Notes: generated from the sequence alone by a model not told the origin. Positions 47,201 through 58,758 are shown, counted from the stretch's first letter. The stretch is 64,000 bases of DNA from Diphasiastrum complanatum (GCA_029204225.1 CM055103.1:54579426-54643425); one strand, 5' to 3'. Made by a program: numbers and translations.

Positions 47201-47880
47201 TGTGAAAGTACTATAATTTAGGACCATAAATGGATCTACAAAATATCCACAAGAGTGATTGGATGCTTGCTTAACAATCTATCAGAAAACTAGTCATCAA
47301 AAAGTTGATCTAGATTGGTAATTTGACAAACAACAAGCATTAACAGTCAAAAGCATTGATCAACATTGAAGTACAAGCCCTAACGTGTGTAACACAGGCT
47401 GTATTATGGCCTTCAATCTTAGAAACAAGTAGAAATTGATTTGCTTTCATTTGGATCACAAAAACTCAATGTACATAGTGAACTAGCTTGAGATTGCCAA
47501 TGAGCTCCAGAAATATTCTATCTTCTCACTATGGAATACATAGAAAATTCGACTTTTTTCTTGAAGTTAGGTGGATTTCCAGCATGTAATAAGGAAGTTT
47601 ACTCACTCTTCTTGCCCTAAAATGAAACCCTAGCCTAGATCCTAGAGTCATGCTTGGTAGGTAGGTAGTTAGTCAAATTTTCACCTTAAACTTAGGTGTA
47701 GGTCCTATAAAGTAGGGATGACCACCAAATAGACATAACCAACTCTCTTGACTTGACCTAACCTACATTAGGAGTGGGTTGCCACGTGTCATCTTGGACT
47801 TCCATGTGTGGAACCCAATTATACACAATGTTTACAAAGTTCTACATGGCTAGATTTGCCAAAATAGGCTATTTTTCACA
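47201..47880 (-). mobile_element. Solo LTR, family A, with target site duplication
   Basis: A complete 680-bp LTR read on the minus strand, beginning at 47880 (TGTGAAAAATAGCC) and ending at 47201 (...CTTTCACA). It is flanked by a perfect 5-bp direct repeat, TGAAG, at 47196-47200 and 47881-47885, the hallmark of retrotransposon insertion. No primer site or polypurine tract adjoins it, so it is a solo LTR left by LTR-LTR recombination. It matches the 5' LTR at 4024-4725 over its full length. Confidence 0.9.
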
Positions 47881-47885
47881 TGAAG

Positions 47886-48370
47886 AAAATCTTATGCTTC
47901 TAATAAGCTAGGATTGAGAATTAAGACCATTGAAAGGAACTAAGTTTATGCTCCTTGTTGAGACCCTTTGTGGAATCCAATGTATATATGTAATTGGCAT
48001 AGGCCAATGGGTTTTGCATAATGAAAAGAAATATCCTTCGAGGGGGGGTCCCCACCTTCACCCCTCAGTGCTTGTGCTGTATGTGATCCATTTTAAAGTC
48101 TAATCTGATTTTATCTAAGTTGATTCCAGACTTGTTTTATGTGAAATAGGATAAATCAATCAGCTTGTTGGCCTTTAAGACTTTAGGAGAGACCTTCCCT
48201 TTGAGTTCACATGAATTGTCGTTCACTATCCTTACAGACGTTCGATATAAAAACTGTAAATTAGTTACATATGTTATTTGTTTACCTCAAATTTGAAGAA
48301 ATTAATGAGAAGGTAAAATTTTATTTAATGTTTTTTATTTTGTTAAAATCTAAGTGGTTCTATTTTTGCA
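47886..48370. other. Spacer, no gene seen
   Basis: AT-rich, with a short G-run and C-run (GAGGGGGGGTCCCCACC) near 48040. The text GAAAATCTTATGCTTCTAAT next to the solo LTR resembles sequence on the other side of it near 47143, suggesting an older tandem repeat at the insertion site. Confidence 0.4.
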
Positions 48371-48960
48371 GATATATGCCTAGTAGATCAAAGAATTGGA
48401 AATTAGATGTGACATATTCTGCACCTGAGAAAAATCATAAAGATGCTACATGCTATATTGATGAGGTAGTAAATACTTTTGAGGTGTTGATGAAGCATCA
48501 GCCTTTGTGGGGGTCTTATGAGCTAGCGCCACATCCATTATTTTTTAAGGAGAAAAAAGATTGGCAAGATAGCGAAGTTGTAGTGCCCTTTTAACCATAT
48601 GCTTTTGTGTCTACATTGAAGGAAATTTGTGTGAAATGTTTCAAACTTGAAAATTTTCATGCATATTTAAATTAGTTATACCCTATTTCAATCAGTTATA
48701 TGCACATTTTAGTATTTTTTTGTAGGTGTTTACTAAATGTAAGTTTTTTATGTCTAGTAGTATGTGAAGGTTCCGATTGGAAAAACAATTATTGGAACAT
48801 GAATAAGAACAATGTGTGCACATGCAAATATTGATGGTTCATTTAGTAATAAGACAGGAAGGCATGTCAGAGTTGAGGACGTTTGAATGAGAATGGAGCT
48901 TCTGTGGAATATGCAATGCAATTAACTGTGAGATCCTTGTTCATATGAAAAGTAAGTTAT
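48371..48960 (+). pseudogene. Crypton-like tyrosine recombinase C-terminal remnant
   Basis: After an acceptor-like TTTTTGCAG near 48371 the frame reads MPSRSKNWKLDVTYS, NTFEVLMKHQPLWGS and HPLFFKEKKDWQDSE to a stop at 48592. About 170 bp further on, after a second acceptor-like site, comes YVKVPIGKTIIGT, then AHANIDGSFSNKTGRH, and after a frame change ENGASVEYAMQLT. The order PLF-P-KDW, P-GK-I, NKTGRH and MQLT(GH) is that of the C-terminal catalytic part of tyrosine recombinases of the Crypton/ZMYM-like type, where the Arg and a GH box are active-site landmarks. In this copy the GH is replaced by VR. No N-terminal half was found. Confidence 0.42.
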
Positions 48961-49174
48961 TATAGTAGTTAATCTAGTTTCCAAAGATTGAGTTTTTTCG
49001 AATATGATTTTGATTATTGTATATATATTCTATGTTTTTGGGATAGATTGTGGAAGAAGATAACCATATACCTAAGGACATCAAAGTTTGTCACTGATTT
49101 GCCTTGACACAATCAGCTTAAAATCAAGAGACACAACACAAGGCCAAGAGATACACGAAATAGAGCGACTATAT
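48961..49174. other. Short spacer, no gene seen
   Basis: AT-rich sequence between the recombinase remnant and the next LTR. Confidence 0.4.
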
Positions 49175-49773
49175 TGTCAGTTTGGTTTTAGAGCGAGATC
49201 GTTAGTGTATCGCTCGTTGGAGGATTGACTCTTTGCTCTTTCGCTGTGTTCTGCTCGTTGGCAGACTTTCATGCACAACTATGGTATTTTTGCTTTCTTA
49301 CTCTATTCGCTACGTCTCTCTCTTTTTTTTACAAATCTCTGTAAAATTCTCATCACTGTTTCTCTTTCCTTTTTAGGTTATCATCCAGAGAGGATCATTT
49401 ATACATCCACTGTGTGGAGTTTACAAGATAGCTAAACTTAGAATCACAAGACTAGTTAACGCTAATCAACTAGTTAGTTAGTCTCCGTCGTCGCTATTCG
49501 TTTCAGCTGGGCATGAAGCCCGTTGAGTTGCCAGCTGACAGCGCGAAAGATTTCTCTTCGTGTATTTTCGTTCTTTTCGTTTCTTTTCATAGTTTTCGTT
49601 TTGTGTCCATTTTGCGCTTTGCGGTCTTGGAGGTGTGTTTACAATTCGCGATTGATTCGCAAATCGTTCGTGCTTCAAATCAAAGACACGTTGACTGTCG
49701 CTAATTTTTCTCGTCTAACCTTCGTGTCTTGTTCGTGCTGCGACAAAGTTGCAGGAGTTCACCATTTCTGACA
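49175..49773 (-). mobile_element. 3' LTR of the minus-strand Copia element (family D)
   Basis: On the minus strand the LTR starts TGTCAGAAATGG at 49773, directly after a purine-rich GAGAGAG tract, and ends ...CTGACA at 49175. The termini form a perfect 6-bp inverted repeat TGTCAG/CTGACA, giving 599 bp. No 5' LTR is in the window, so a target duplication cannot be tested. Confidence 0.75.
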
Positions 49774-51524
49774 CTCTCTCTTGAACCTTGCAACTTTGTT
49801 CATTCAATCCAATTGGCTCTCTTTGCTTGGTAAAGAGTGGCTTGTCGAACGGTTTCGTGAGGAGATCTGCAATCATACTTTCTGATTTTATGAACTGGAC
49901 CTGGAGCTCTCCTTTCAAGATCAAATCTCGAATGTGATGGTACTTCAGAGGAATGTGCTTCATCTTTGAATGGAAGACATGATCTTGGGACAGATAGATG
50001 GCACTCTAGGAGTCCATCATCATCGTCCTTGGCCCCTCTTGTGATATCCCGATTGCCTCCAACATCATCCACAACCACACTACCTCATTCGCCACTTTCG
50101 CGACTACGACATACTCAACTTTGCAAGATGATTGAGCTACCAGGGTTTGCTTTTTACATATCCAGCTGATTGGAGCTTCGCAGGCTATTGTACATCCTCC
50201 AATAATGGACTTGCTGTCATCTTTGCAGCTCGCCCAGCTCGCATCACTGTAGTGATGCAGCTTGAATCCTTTTCCCTCGTTTCTAGCTCTGTAAGTTAAT
50301 CCAATATTATGGGTGCCATTCATATACTGTAGAATTTGTTTGGCCTTTTGCCAATGTGCTAGACCAAGATTGAAACATAATTGGCTTAATGCATAAACAG
50401 AGAAGGCCAGATCCAGTCTGGTACAAATTGTCAAGTACATCAGACTCCCGATTAAGTTCTGGTAGGATATACCTACATCTTCTATTCTTCCTCTTCTGTT
50501 TTTGGCCAATCCCGTTTTGTGAGCTTGGCTCTAACTATCATTGGTGTGGCTTTCTCTTTGCAGTCCATCATGTGGTATTGCTTCAACACTATTCTGGCGT
50601 ATTCTAACTGACTCAAGTGCATTTTGCCATTTGTTCGATCTCTTCTGATTTCCAGCCCTAGGCATTTTGTTGCTTCTCCAAGATCTATGATTTTGTAGCT
50701 TTCAGAAATCTGACTCTTCGTGTCTTTGATCAGCATCAAGGAATTTCTTATCATCAGCGAATCATCCAAGAAAATGGTCAGTATCACAAAATCCTTTCCT
50801 ACTCTTTTGATGTAGACATTATAGTCTGGTTGAGTAGGGTTGAAGTCTAGAGACTTCATAAGACCATCAAGCTTTTTGTACCAGGCCCGTGATGCCTGTT
50901 TTAGACCGTAGATGCATCTCTGCAATTGACAAACATATTGTCTATTGTTGGGGTCTTCATAGCCTTCAGGTTGCTTCATGAAGATTTTTTCCTCTAGATC
51001 TCCATGGAGAAAGGCTGTTTTCACGTCAATATGGTAAATTTCCAGATTGTACTGTGTGGCGTATGCAAGGAGTAGCCTTATGCTTGTCATCTTCACCATG
51101 GGCAAATATGTGTCGAAATAGTCGACACCATATCTCTGCGTGTAGCCCTTTGCAGAAAGCCTTGTCTTGTAGCGGCCAATAGTGCCATCTGATTTTAGCT
51201 TTTTCTTGTACACCCACTTGCAATCAACTATTTTTCTGGTATTTGGCAGTGGTTCTAACATTCATGCATCATTTTGCCTCATCGACTCGATCTTTTCTAA
51301 CATTGCCTGCTTCCAGAATTCTCCCTCTGGACTTTGAATAGCTCCTTGGTATGTTGCTGGCTCTTCTGTGAAGCTGCAGTACTCAAACTACGTGTCTTTG
51401 CTCCATTGAAGGTTGTCAGAATAGCGGTCTGGAGCTCTTCTTTGTCTTGTTGACCTTCGCTTCCACGATACTTTCCACTTCTCCGCACGAATGCCGACGC
51501 ATCTCCAATCCCTATCACCATCAC
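49774..51524 (-). pseudogene. Copia RT/RNase H remnant with altered catalytic box
   Basis: Minus-strand back half of a Tnt1-like Copia polyprotein. Linker scraps (51297-51524) are followed by a 259-codon RT frame: NTRKIVDCKWVYKKKLKSDG, EIYHIDVKTAFLHGDLEEKI, YGLKQASRAWYKKLDGL. Where the catalytic YVDD should be, the sequence reads FLDD (50761-50772), keeping both Asp residues. RNase H follows, with YSDASWASCKDDSKSIIGG and ISWICKKQTLVAQSS. The C terminus is MKHIPLKYHHIRDLI and LLTKPFDKPLF. The 5' side is truncated near 51530. It complements the Copia remnant at 43.6-45.2 kb, which lacks exactly this half, but they lie on opposite strands and need not be one element. Confidence 0.88.
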
Positions 51525-51529
51525 TCAAA

Positions 51530-53467
51530 CATCACACCCTCCATCTGCTCAATCCGTCCAGCATGAACAGTACACTACATTGTATCGAAACACACAACAA
51601 ACTCCCACCATCCTATGCATCTACCTCTCAGCAGTATCCTCCTATTGGGGAGTGACAGTACCTTCCGAAAATTGTGCAACGGGCCATCAATGCTCAAAGT
51701 GATGCCATGCATTACCTCTACTCTTCAATCAATGAGTATCAAACTTGGTGCAACTTCTCGCAAGGGGAAAATGTGCAGCTGACAAACAAGGAACAAGAAT
51801 GGCAGATTTATTCCACTGAATTAGAACAAGAGGTCGCTCAATTAAAAAACAAAGAAAAAAAATTCATGGTTGACCTCAAAGAGCTACACCGAAATAACAA
51901 GGACGTTCAAGCACGCTTACAACGTAGGGATGTCTCATCGAAATCCTAGAAACACAATTAGAAGGTGAACGACGAAGCCACATGAACTTACGGACCGCTA
52001 TGATGGGCAATATTCAACGGATTGATTTCAACCAGTTCCAAGCACCACCAATCCCAAAGGGCACCGTAATAGCTCTCGCTTCTTATCAGAAGTTAACTCA
52101 GGTACTGATGGCGAACCAGACGCAAGCACAACAATTGTAGCAGGCCGCTCTAGCAAATCAAACTGCGCTCAACACATGGATTGAGGAGCTAGAAGGACAA
52201 CTAAAAACATTATGCCAGCAGCTACCAACATTACACACAAAGCATGAAGAAACACACGCCAAGCACCATACACAATAGGATGCAAGAATTGATGATCCTG
52301 GACCTTCGCGCTACACAGGACAACACGGGATAATCCAGGGTATCACTTGGCAATGGTGGAACCTCAAAGCACACAAGGGGGTACTACCATGAACCATGAA
52401 CGAGGCATCTCAGCTGAAGAGCCTAACCCCACTACCACTCAACCTGACATCACCTATCAAGCCTCATCACCCTCACTCGATGACACACCCCTCTCCCCAC
52501 CACATGAACAATCACCTCACCACCTCGACACTCAACCTCATTCACTATCCACTACTTATCTACTCTGCAAATACCCAACCCTCCCCCATGAACTTTTCAC
52601 AACCATACCAAACCCTCCACCACCCACACTTACCACAACTACAGAGGTACGACACAGAATTACACCGAATAATCCTGGCCGACAGATGTTAATGTCAAAG
52701 GAGTTTAATAAAGCATATCCAAACTGAGAGGACTGAGGTGGGTACACTCTTCCCGATTTTACGATATGTAAATCTCACAAGCAGAAAGTGTTAGCATTGG
52801 AGCCGCAACCTCAGTGGCGACATGTTATGATGTTGGAAAATGCACATGCTTTCGAGCGCTATATCACGGCACCAACTTACATGCATGTCAATCCAACATA
52901 TTATCTCATAAGGCGCAGAGAAGTATTCGCACCAGAAAGGTTTCCTAATAAAATATACTGGCCAATTCTACCTAAAGAAGTTCAGACCGATGATCCAGCG
53001 GCCGATTTTTTAGCCAATTGCAACTATTTCTATCGGAGACATCATACAAATCCGGACCGCCATGTTAGGTACTTTGCAGATCATTGCGGTCTAATCTTAT
53101 TTCTTTCTACCTTAAATTGATTTTGGGATAGAGATCTGCCGCCAATAGTTTTGGATCTAAATAAGCCCCTAAGCATACCCATGGATCACATCAATGTGGC
53201 AAGGCTTTACTATCGGGCGGCGATCACCAATGAACTTCATGTTGACATGGTTGAATCTTGGTACGTGTACGGATTTCTACATAACATGCTTGATTACTAT
53301 TGGCCGCAATCATTTTTGGTCAAAATTTGATTCGAGATAATGGAACAAATTGGCAAAGAAGTCATAAAATCCGGGTCACCATCGATGCAGAGCTGCGGGA
53401 AGACCAGACAAGACAACAGGCAGCGGCAATTGGCGTGGGACCGCCAATCTTTTGACGGAGGGGATAA
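51530..53467 (+). pseudogene. Coiled-coil and Pro/Ser/Thr-rich ORF ending at a polypurine tract, unrecognised
   Basis: A plus-strand coding trail of 1.9 kb in three frames. First a helical, heptad-like part (51674-51949: NKEQEWQIYSTELEQEVAQL, NKEKKFMVDLKELHRNN). Then MNLRTAMMGNIQRIDFNQF and a Gln-rich helix, next a Pro/Ser/Thr/His-rich low-complexity region (52347-52727), and finally a folded-looking domain (52788 onward). That domain reads MLENAHAFERYITAPTYMHV, NPTYYLIRRREVFAPERFPN, IYWPILPKEVQTDDPAADF, YYRAAITNELHVDMVESWYV and HNMLDYYWPQSFL. Stops near 51948, 52139, 52725 and 53118 kill it. It ends against GGAGGGGATAA and an LTR start, so it is the last ORF of an LTR element. No gag, pol or env family is recognised. 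Confidence 0.45.
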
Positions 53468-54213
53468 TGTAGGCTGATATTCTATGAATATTTGAGCCAT
53501 CATGAAAAAGATACAGACTTGATCCTAGAATTGGACTAATCAAGTTTAGGCCTTTGCGCCATGTTGTAATGGCTTAAAGTTGTTTAGTTCTAAGCCTAAG
53601 TCTAGAAGATTGGAACTTAAACTAGTCTGAATAAGTTCAACTTAAGTTAGTTCAGTTGTTTATGATCCATTGGGGGTCTGTCCCATGGTACCAAGTTAAG
53701 CCTATGTGGTCTATTTGTCCCATAGTGCCTTTTTGTAAGTGACCACCACTCCAAGTATATATAGGAGTGAAAGAGTCCATTTTTGAACAAGAACCTCATT
53801 TGCAATACATGCCTATCTTTCTCTCTGAGTGTTCTCCCTCATGTGGTTTCATGTACGGTGTTACTTCACATTGTATTGTATATTATTCATCTGGCAACAA
53901 GTTAAGTTAATCTAGGCCCTCCATTCTCTAGTAGGGTAAGCCTTAGAGGAGGAGATTTTAGGTTAAGCCATCATTGAATTAGGTTAAGCCGTCATTTGAG
54001 TCAGTTCCTAAGTAGAGAAACGAGAGAAGAGTGGATCTTGCCCGAAATACTTACCCACTCACTTTAGATCTTCTCATCCTTCAACATAAATGTTATTATT
54101 GTTGTTATATTCTACCCATGCACACACACTTTGATTTATAGTTCAATGTTGGAAATCAAAAAATAAAATTCAAGCAAAATTACGTCCATTTGAAGACAAC
54201 AAGGGTTGCTACA
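53457..54213 (+). mobile_element. Polypurine tract and LTR-like sequence (family E)
   Basis: GGAGGGGATAA (53457-53467) is followed by TGTAGGCTGATATTC at 53468. A TATA candidate, GTATATATAGG, lies near 53755. A possible 3' terminus is TTGCTACA near 54213, which pairs with the TGTAG start. About 100 bp further, TGGTATCAAAGCCAAG near 54318 looks like an initiator-Met primer site, giving an alternative end near 54317. Confidence 0.5.
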
Positions 54214-55400
54214 TTCTTGACCCTTAACGATAACAATTTTGCTTTGATGCAAGCAAAACCAAATGTATCGAGTCTATGGACATGATGATTGTAGAGCATG
54301 GTACCAAACTTTGACATGGTATCAAAGCCAAGAGGGCAAGCTACGCACAGGCCAGTTGCCTCCGTAGATGCACCAGAAAGAGTGCAATCATCATCCCATA
54401 AGTAAATGGAGACTAAGACATCACCCAAATATAAGTTGAAAGTAGACATAATACCCTTGTCCCTTGGTACCAGCCCTTTTGGGGTCAAGAGGGAAAGAGG
54501 CGGGTGGCTAGGCGGTGGGGATGGGATCCCACAATATCTGTGGAGAAACTATCCACTTCCATAGATGAACATATATTTGGGCTAACCAACAGAGTAACAT
54601 GTTCTATGGAATTGATGCCTTCGGAATGGTCTGGATTTTGATTCAATGACACGGCTGAGAACGGCTTCACCGCATTTATGTTGACAAACATCAGCTGTTT
54701 CCGATTGTCCATGCACAGCCTGTTTGGGAGGAAATTTGGCCAGATCATGTATCCCCTCTCTTGACTCAACATTCAGATCTCTCTTCTAGTATACATTTTC
54801 AGACAGAACAGCTCGTAGATATGGATTATCAATTTCTTTGAGACACATTGCAGCTTTGAGCCCCAGTTTCCTTGCAGAAATCAAGTGACTTCACATGACT
54901 TTAATGTACTATCCTTACCGGGCAGAATGGCTTTACTGTACTATCCTTACCGGGCAAAATGGCCTGTGCCCGCCGGCCCATTCCATTGCTTAATGAATTC
55001 TTTGACTTTTCCACATGTTATTTATAAAGCAGAATCAACAGTTTTACTTTTTTTTGACCAATCAAAAACTCCCACGTGGCAAGCTGACGCACACGGACTG
55101 ACGTGCAGGCTAGAATGGGTGTCAGGTTTATCTAAAAAAAACAATGATATTCTGCTTTTTAAGGAGCCCACAAAATGAGCAGAATACTCACAAAGAGTCC
55201 ATTACGTACTCTTGAGGGTGCTTCCCATAGGATATTGTATCCTAAGGATTTCCAGATTTTTTAGGCAAGGCCTGGACCTAAAAATTTTCGAATGCCGAAC
55301 CGGGCAGAATGTCCTATACCCTGCACCTTCCATGTGTTATTTTTCACATGAATTTTTTGAAACATAATCAGCACTTGGGCCATCTTCTTTTTTCTTTATT
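54214..55400. other. Spacer with a primer-site-like sequence and a 32-bp direct repeat
   Basis: TGGTATCAAAGCC near 54318 resembles a retroelement primer site. A minus-strand ORF at 54485-54772 (95 codons) is unrecognised. TGTACTATCCTTACCGGGCA occurs twice, at 54905 and 54937, and ACCGGGCAGAATG recurs near 55300. No gene can be supported. Confidence 0.4.
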
Positions 55401-55712
55401 AGGTAGCTTTTTGGCATTATCATTTTCTCTTATTTGTTAGGTGGTTATATGCACACGTCGTAGCAAGGTTCCTATGTTAGGTAGGTTCTTTGCATTCACC
55501 ATCTATCTTCTTTGTGAGGTGGTGATCAATAGGCATGATAACAAGATTTCTTTTTAGGTAGGTTTTCTACATTCCCCAACTCTCTTCTTTGTCAAGTGCT
55601 GATTTGCAGGTGCAATAGCAAGGTTTCTTTGTTAGGTAGGGTTGCATTCGCCATATATCTTCTTTGTCAAGTGGTGATTAGCAGGTGCCGTAGCAAGGTT
55701 TTTGCAAGTGGT
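55401..55712. repeat. 78-bp minisatellite, about 4 diverged units
   Basis: AGGTAGGTT starts recur at about 55401, 55479, 55556 and 55634. Each unit contains CATC-TCTTCTTTGT-AGGTGGTGAT and TAGCAAGGTT. The units are considerably diverged, so the array is old. Confidence 0.85.
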
Positions 55713-56944
55713 GGTTGAGTTTGTTCTATAAGTGATAACTTCTAGCTAGTTGGATGTTCTACATAGTTCAGTTGTGTTTCTATGTTGTTCCCTGTGTCAA
55801 TGACACAATCCTGCCAATAGATCTAACAATGTTTCATGTTTTATAGTGACGCACAAGTGCTCTAGCAACAAAGTTTTTGCCCTAACAATGCAGTCTGATA
55901 TGTACAAGTCATTTGGATATTCTCATTCTTGTTGTCCTTTATTGTTTATAGCTACTTGCTTTGTTGATGTGCAGGAAGGTTGCATTTAGAAAATTTGACA
56001 TGAGGCAGTACTCTAAATGAGGATGTACAAGCTTCGCAAATTTGTTCACTGGAGTAGTTGAACTCCATCTTAGAGATGTCGACAATTGCAAGCTATCCGC
56101 CAAGTCGCTCATTGTTGTGTGAATTCATCCAAACTTCAAGAAACACTAATTTTGGTGTTACCAACCATTACTAGCTCTGGGCTATGAAATGGTGTCAAAT
56201 AGTGATGGCCTCTCTTTCATACATAAGTTTGGGAAGATTTTTAGCTCAGAACAATGTTGAGCTTAGAGTTTGCTTTGAGCTGCAATCAATAGTATGGTTG
56301 TCTCAAAACTGCTCAAAATCTGATAGAGTCAAGAGAGCTAAAATAGTTAAAACTCACTAAATAGCCAAAGTCTAACTATGTTTTACCACATTGAATGCAA
56401 TATTTATTCTATTATGATATACTTTAGAAAATATGATATTCTTACGAAATCGAGATGCTGTCAAGTCTTTGCCAATATTTCAAACGACAATGTATGGCAG
56501 CTAGAGCCTACTGGTACGTCATCGTGCCAAGCGCTTACGGTAGGTACTGATACTACACCGAGTAGCATTAGGCCCTCGAGGCTCGCATTCTGGTAACCTT
56601 GAAGGGTGGCCCGTGTGTGCATCGGTCGTTTGAGCTAAAATATCCTAAATGAATGATATATTTCTAGCTAAAGTATCCAAATCATGTATACACTGATAAA
56701 GATGTCATTGATTCTGATGTGAGATAGCTGAAGCAGATCATATTATTATTAAACTTAATCAGATATTATGTTCCACATACATATTCTTTGCATTGAAAGC
56801 AATGTTCATGGTATACAGCTTTCAATGGCAGATCAATCATGATGCAGACTCGTAGTCATATTCAGTGGAATTTGTTAATTTCTTGTTGCAATTGCAATAA
56901 GAGAAGGCTCAATATTTCACATCGAACTAAACTACAACACAAAT
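55713..56944. other. Spacer, no gene seen
   Basis: AT-rich. A 72-codon ORF at 56378-56596 is unrecognised. Nothing else supported. Confidence 0.5.
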
Positions 56945-57384
56945 GTATAGACACGTGAGCATGTACTATGGACAGTAACATTCTTCCTTAGAGCCATGCG
57001 GGGACTTCGGAATGTTGCTTTCCGTCAAAAATATCCACTAAAGATAGTGCTGTAGGTGTTCTGTACTGCAGTATACTATTATTGCCTAGATATTTTGAGG
57101 TAACACCAGGTGGGCCCTCTTGTTCTATTGATACTAGAGAATTCTACTTGCTCGCTCAAAATCAAACTGCAAGGTTTTGGTGCAAACTTGATCCTGCGTC
57201 AAAGAAACAACGCTTTGGAGTTTGCTAAACGAAATTAAATGTCTCATCCAAGGAGTGATTCGATTCGAGCTACCAGATCTGGACCAGTCTTTCAGGCGAG
57301 TGTACAAGTGCAGAATAATAAAAGTCAAAACATAAAGATTGTAGCATAATATCAAAAGTCAAAACATAAAGATCGCTTGAGGAT

Positions 57385-58758
57385 TTATGATATTTCAGGA
57401 ACGTCCATTGGATAACAACCCAATACTCTTAAGAAGCTAGCAACCTCTTCTAATTCCTTAAGTGCATTTTGGGCTTGTCGCTCTGCCATTGATCCCTCGA
57501 AATCGATATAAAAAAGGTATTCAAAACATTTTGATGTCATACAGTGGCCGACATTGCTATCTTTGTCCACGACATGAAGAGGCTTTCTCATCTGTGGTCG
57601 ACTTTCGATCTTTGTCAAATTCATATTTCGCAATGCGAATACCGCAAGAGCTCTGAAGAGACCTTCACTCTCATTTTCCAGAGCGACTACAATGCTTGTC
57701 TTGAATCTCCTATCCGTTCTGGGAATGACCGGCTCTCGTGCTACCATGAGGAATCGAGTTGTGTTGCCAGAATAATCCTGAAAGTCATTCTGAACAATAT
57801 CCAGACCATATAGGCTTGCCGCTCTTGAGCTAGCAATGGCGCCAGTATCACGAAGATTGTTGGCAGCAACTAATCTAGCTGCAGTAGCTGTGTCATTGAC
57901 AGCCTCTGGTATCATTCCTAAACTTGACAAGTTGTGCTCGCATTGTGATAGAGCCTGCGGATGACTTAGGACTCGCTTGAGCTCCTTCTTTGTCGTCCCA
58001 GGAAGTGCGAGCAGGCAGTGACGAACAGGAAGCTGCACCTCGCCAACTATATGCAATCGATGTTGTAAAAGAAGATCGTAATTTTTATGAATACTTCCCC
58101 CAAGAGAGTTTTCTATTGGGAGAACAGCTCTATCTGCAAGACATAGCTCGACAGCATCGAAGGGAACTTCAAACTTGCCACATGGCAGTGATTCGCAGTC
58201 AGGATAAGCTTTGGTGGCTGCTGCCTCGCTGTGAGCTCCTGCGGCACCAGGATGCGCTACTCTCAGAGCGGTAGACCTTCTATCCCTTGATGCAGTCAGA
58301 CCATTGATCGAGAGGGGATGGGGAAGATTAGACAAGCGCCTGGAAATTGGCAAGGCCGTATTCTCGATGAATCCACCCGACCGGGTCTTTGACAATTGCA
58401 CTAATGAAGATGAGCGTACTGCATTTGGAGGCTGCAAATTTCTGACAATGCTCTCAATCTCCAATTGCTTTACCCATTGACTTGTCAGGGTCGAAGATGC
58501 ACTCTTCCAGTCAGCAAAACCTCTCCTCAGTGGATGTATTGCTTCACCAGTAGTGGCAACACTTTCTCTGCGCGCAGAAAATTGGGCTTCTCGCCTAGAC
58601 GTACAAGTTGCAGCTACCAGTAGATTACTTTTACGAAAGCCGTGATTGAAATGTGCATCAAGGAGATTTTCCGCGCCAAGCTGAATCCTCGAATGCCCAC
58701 GAAAAAGGATAGATTCTGCAGATGCCATGCTTGCAATGGGAGTACAGCTTAAAGCCAT
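57385..58758 (-). CDS. ADT: Arogenate/prephenate dehydratase, plastid type, copy 2
   Basis: Paralogue of the gene at 31145-32539, with the same reaction in Phe synthesis. A single exon of 457 codons starts at the first ATG (58758; MALSCTPIASMASAESILF), homologous to the start of copy 1. An open frame extends upstream without ATG. Residues about 1-163 are a probable transit peptide and linker. The catalytic domain has [40 protein letters not shown] and the catalytic Thr-Arg-Phe at 334-336. The ACT domain from about 353 carries ESRP at 385-388. By eye about 26 substitutions, mostly conservative, separate the two proteins over the last roughly 290 residues, while the leaders differ more. No stop or frameshift, so both look functional. 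[11 protein letters not shown] replaces the usual AYQGVPGAYSE here too. Confidence 0.94.
   Translation of the reverse strand: MALSCTPIASMASAESILFRGHSRIQLGAENLLDAHFNHGFRKSNLLVAATCTSRREAQFSARRESVATTGEAIHPLRRGFADWKSASSTLTSQWVKQLEIESIVRNLQPPNAVRSSSLVQLSKTRSGGFIENTALPISRRLSNLPHPLSINGLTASRDRRSTALRVAHPGAAGAHSEAAATKAYPDCESLPCGKFEVPFDAVELCLADRAVLPIENSLGGSIHKNYDLLLQHRLHIVGEVQLPVRHCLLALPGTTKKELKRVLSHPQALSQCEHNLSSLGMIPEAVNDTATAARLVAANNLRDTGAIASSRAASLYGLDIVQNDFQDYSGNTTRFLMVAREPVIPRTDRRFKTSIVVALENESEGLFRALAVFALRNMNLTKIESRPQMRKPLHVVDKDSNVGHCMTSKCFEYLFYIDFEGSMAERQAQNALKELEEVASFLRVLGCYPMDVPEIS

Noticed and set aside
43589-51524. The Copia remnants at 43.6-45.2 kb and 49.8-51.5 kb as one element split by insertions
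   Set aside because: They lie on opposite strands and have no matching LTR pair, so a single origin would also need an inversion; not supported.
57462-58274. Antisense ORFs within dehydratase gene 2
   Set aside because: Shadows of the real gene on the opposite strand.
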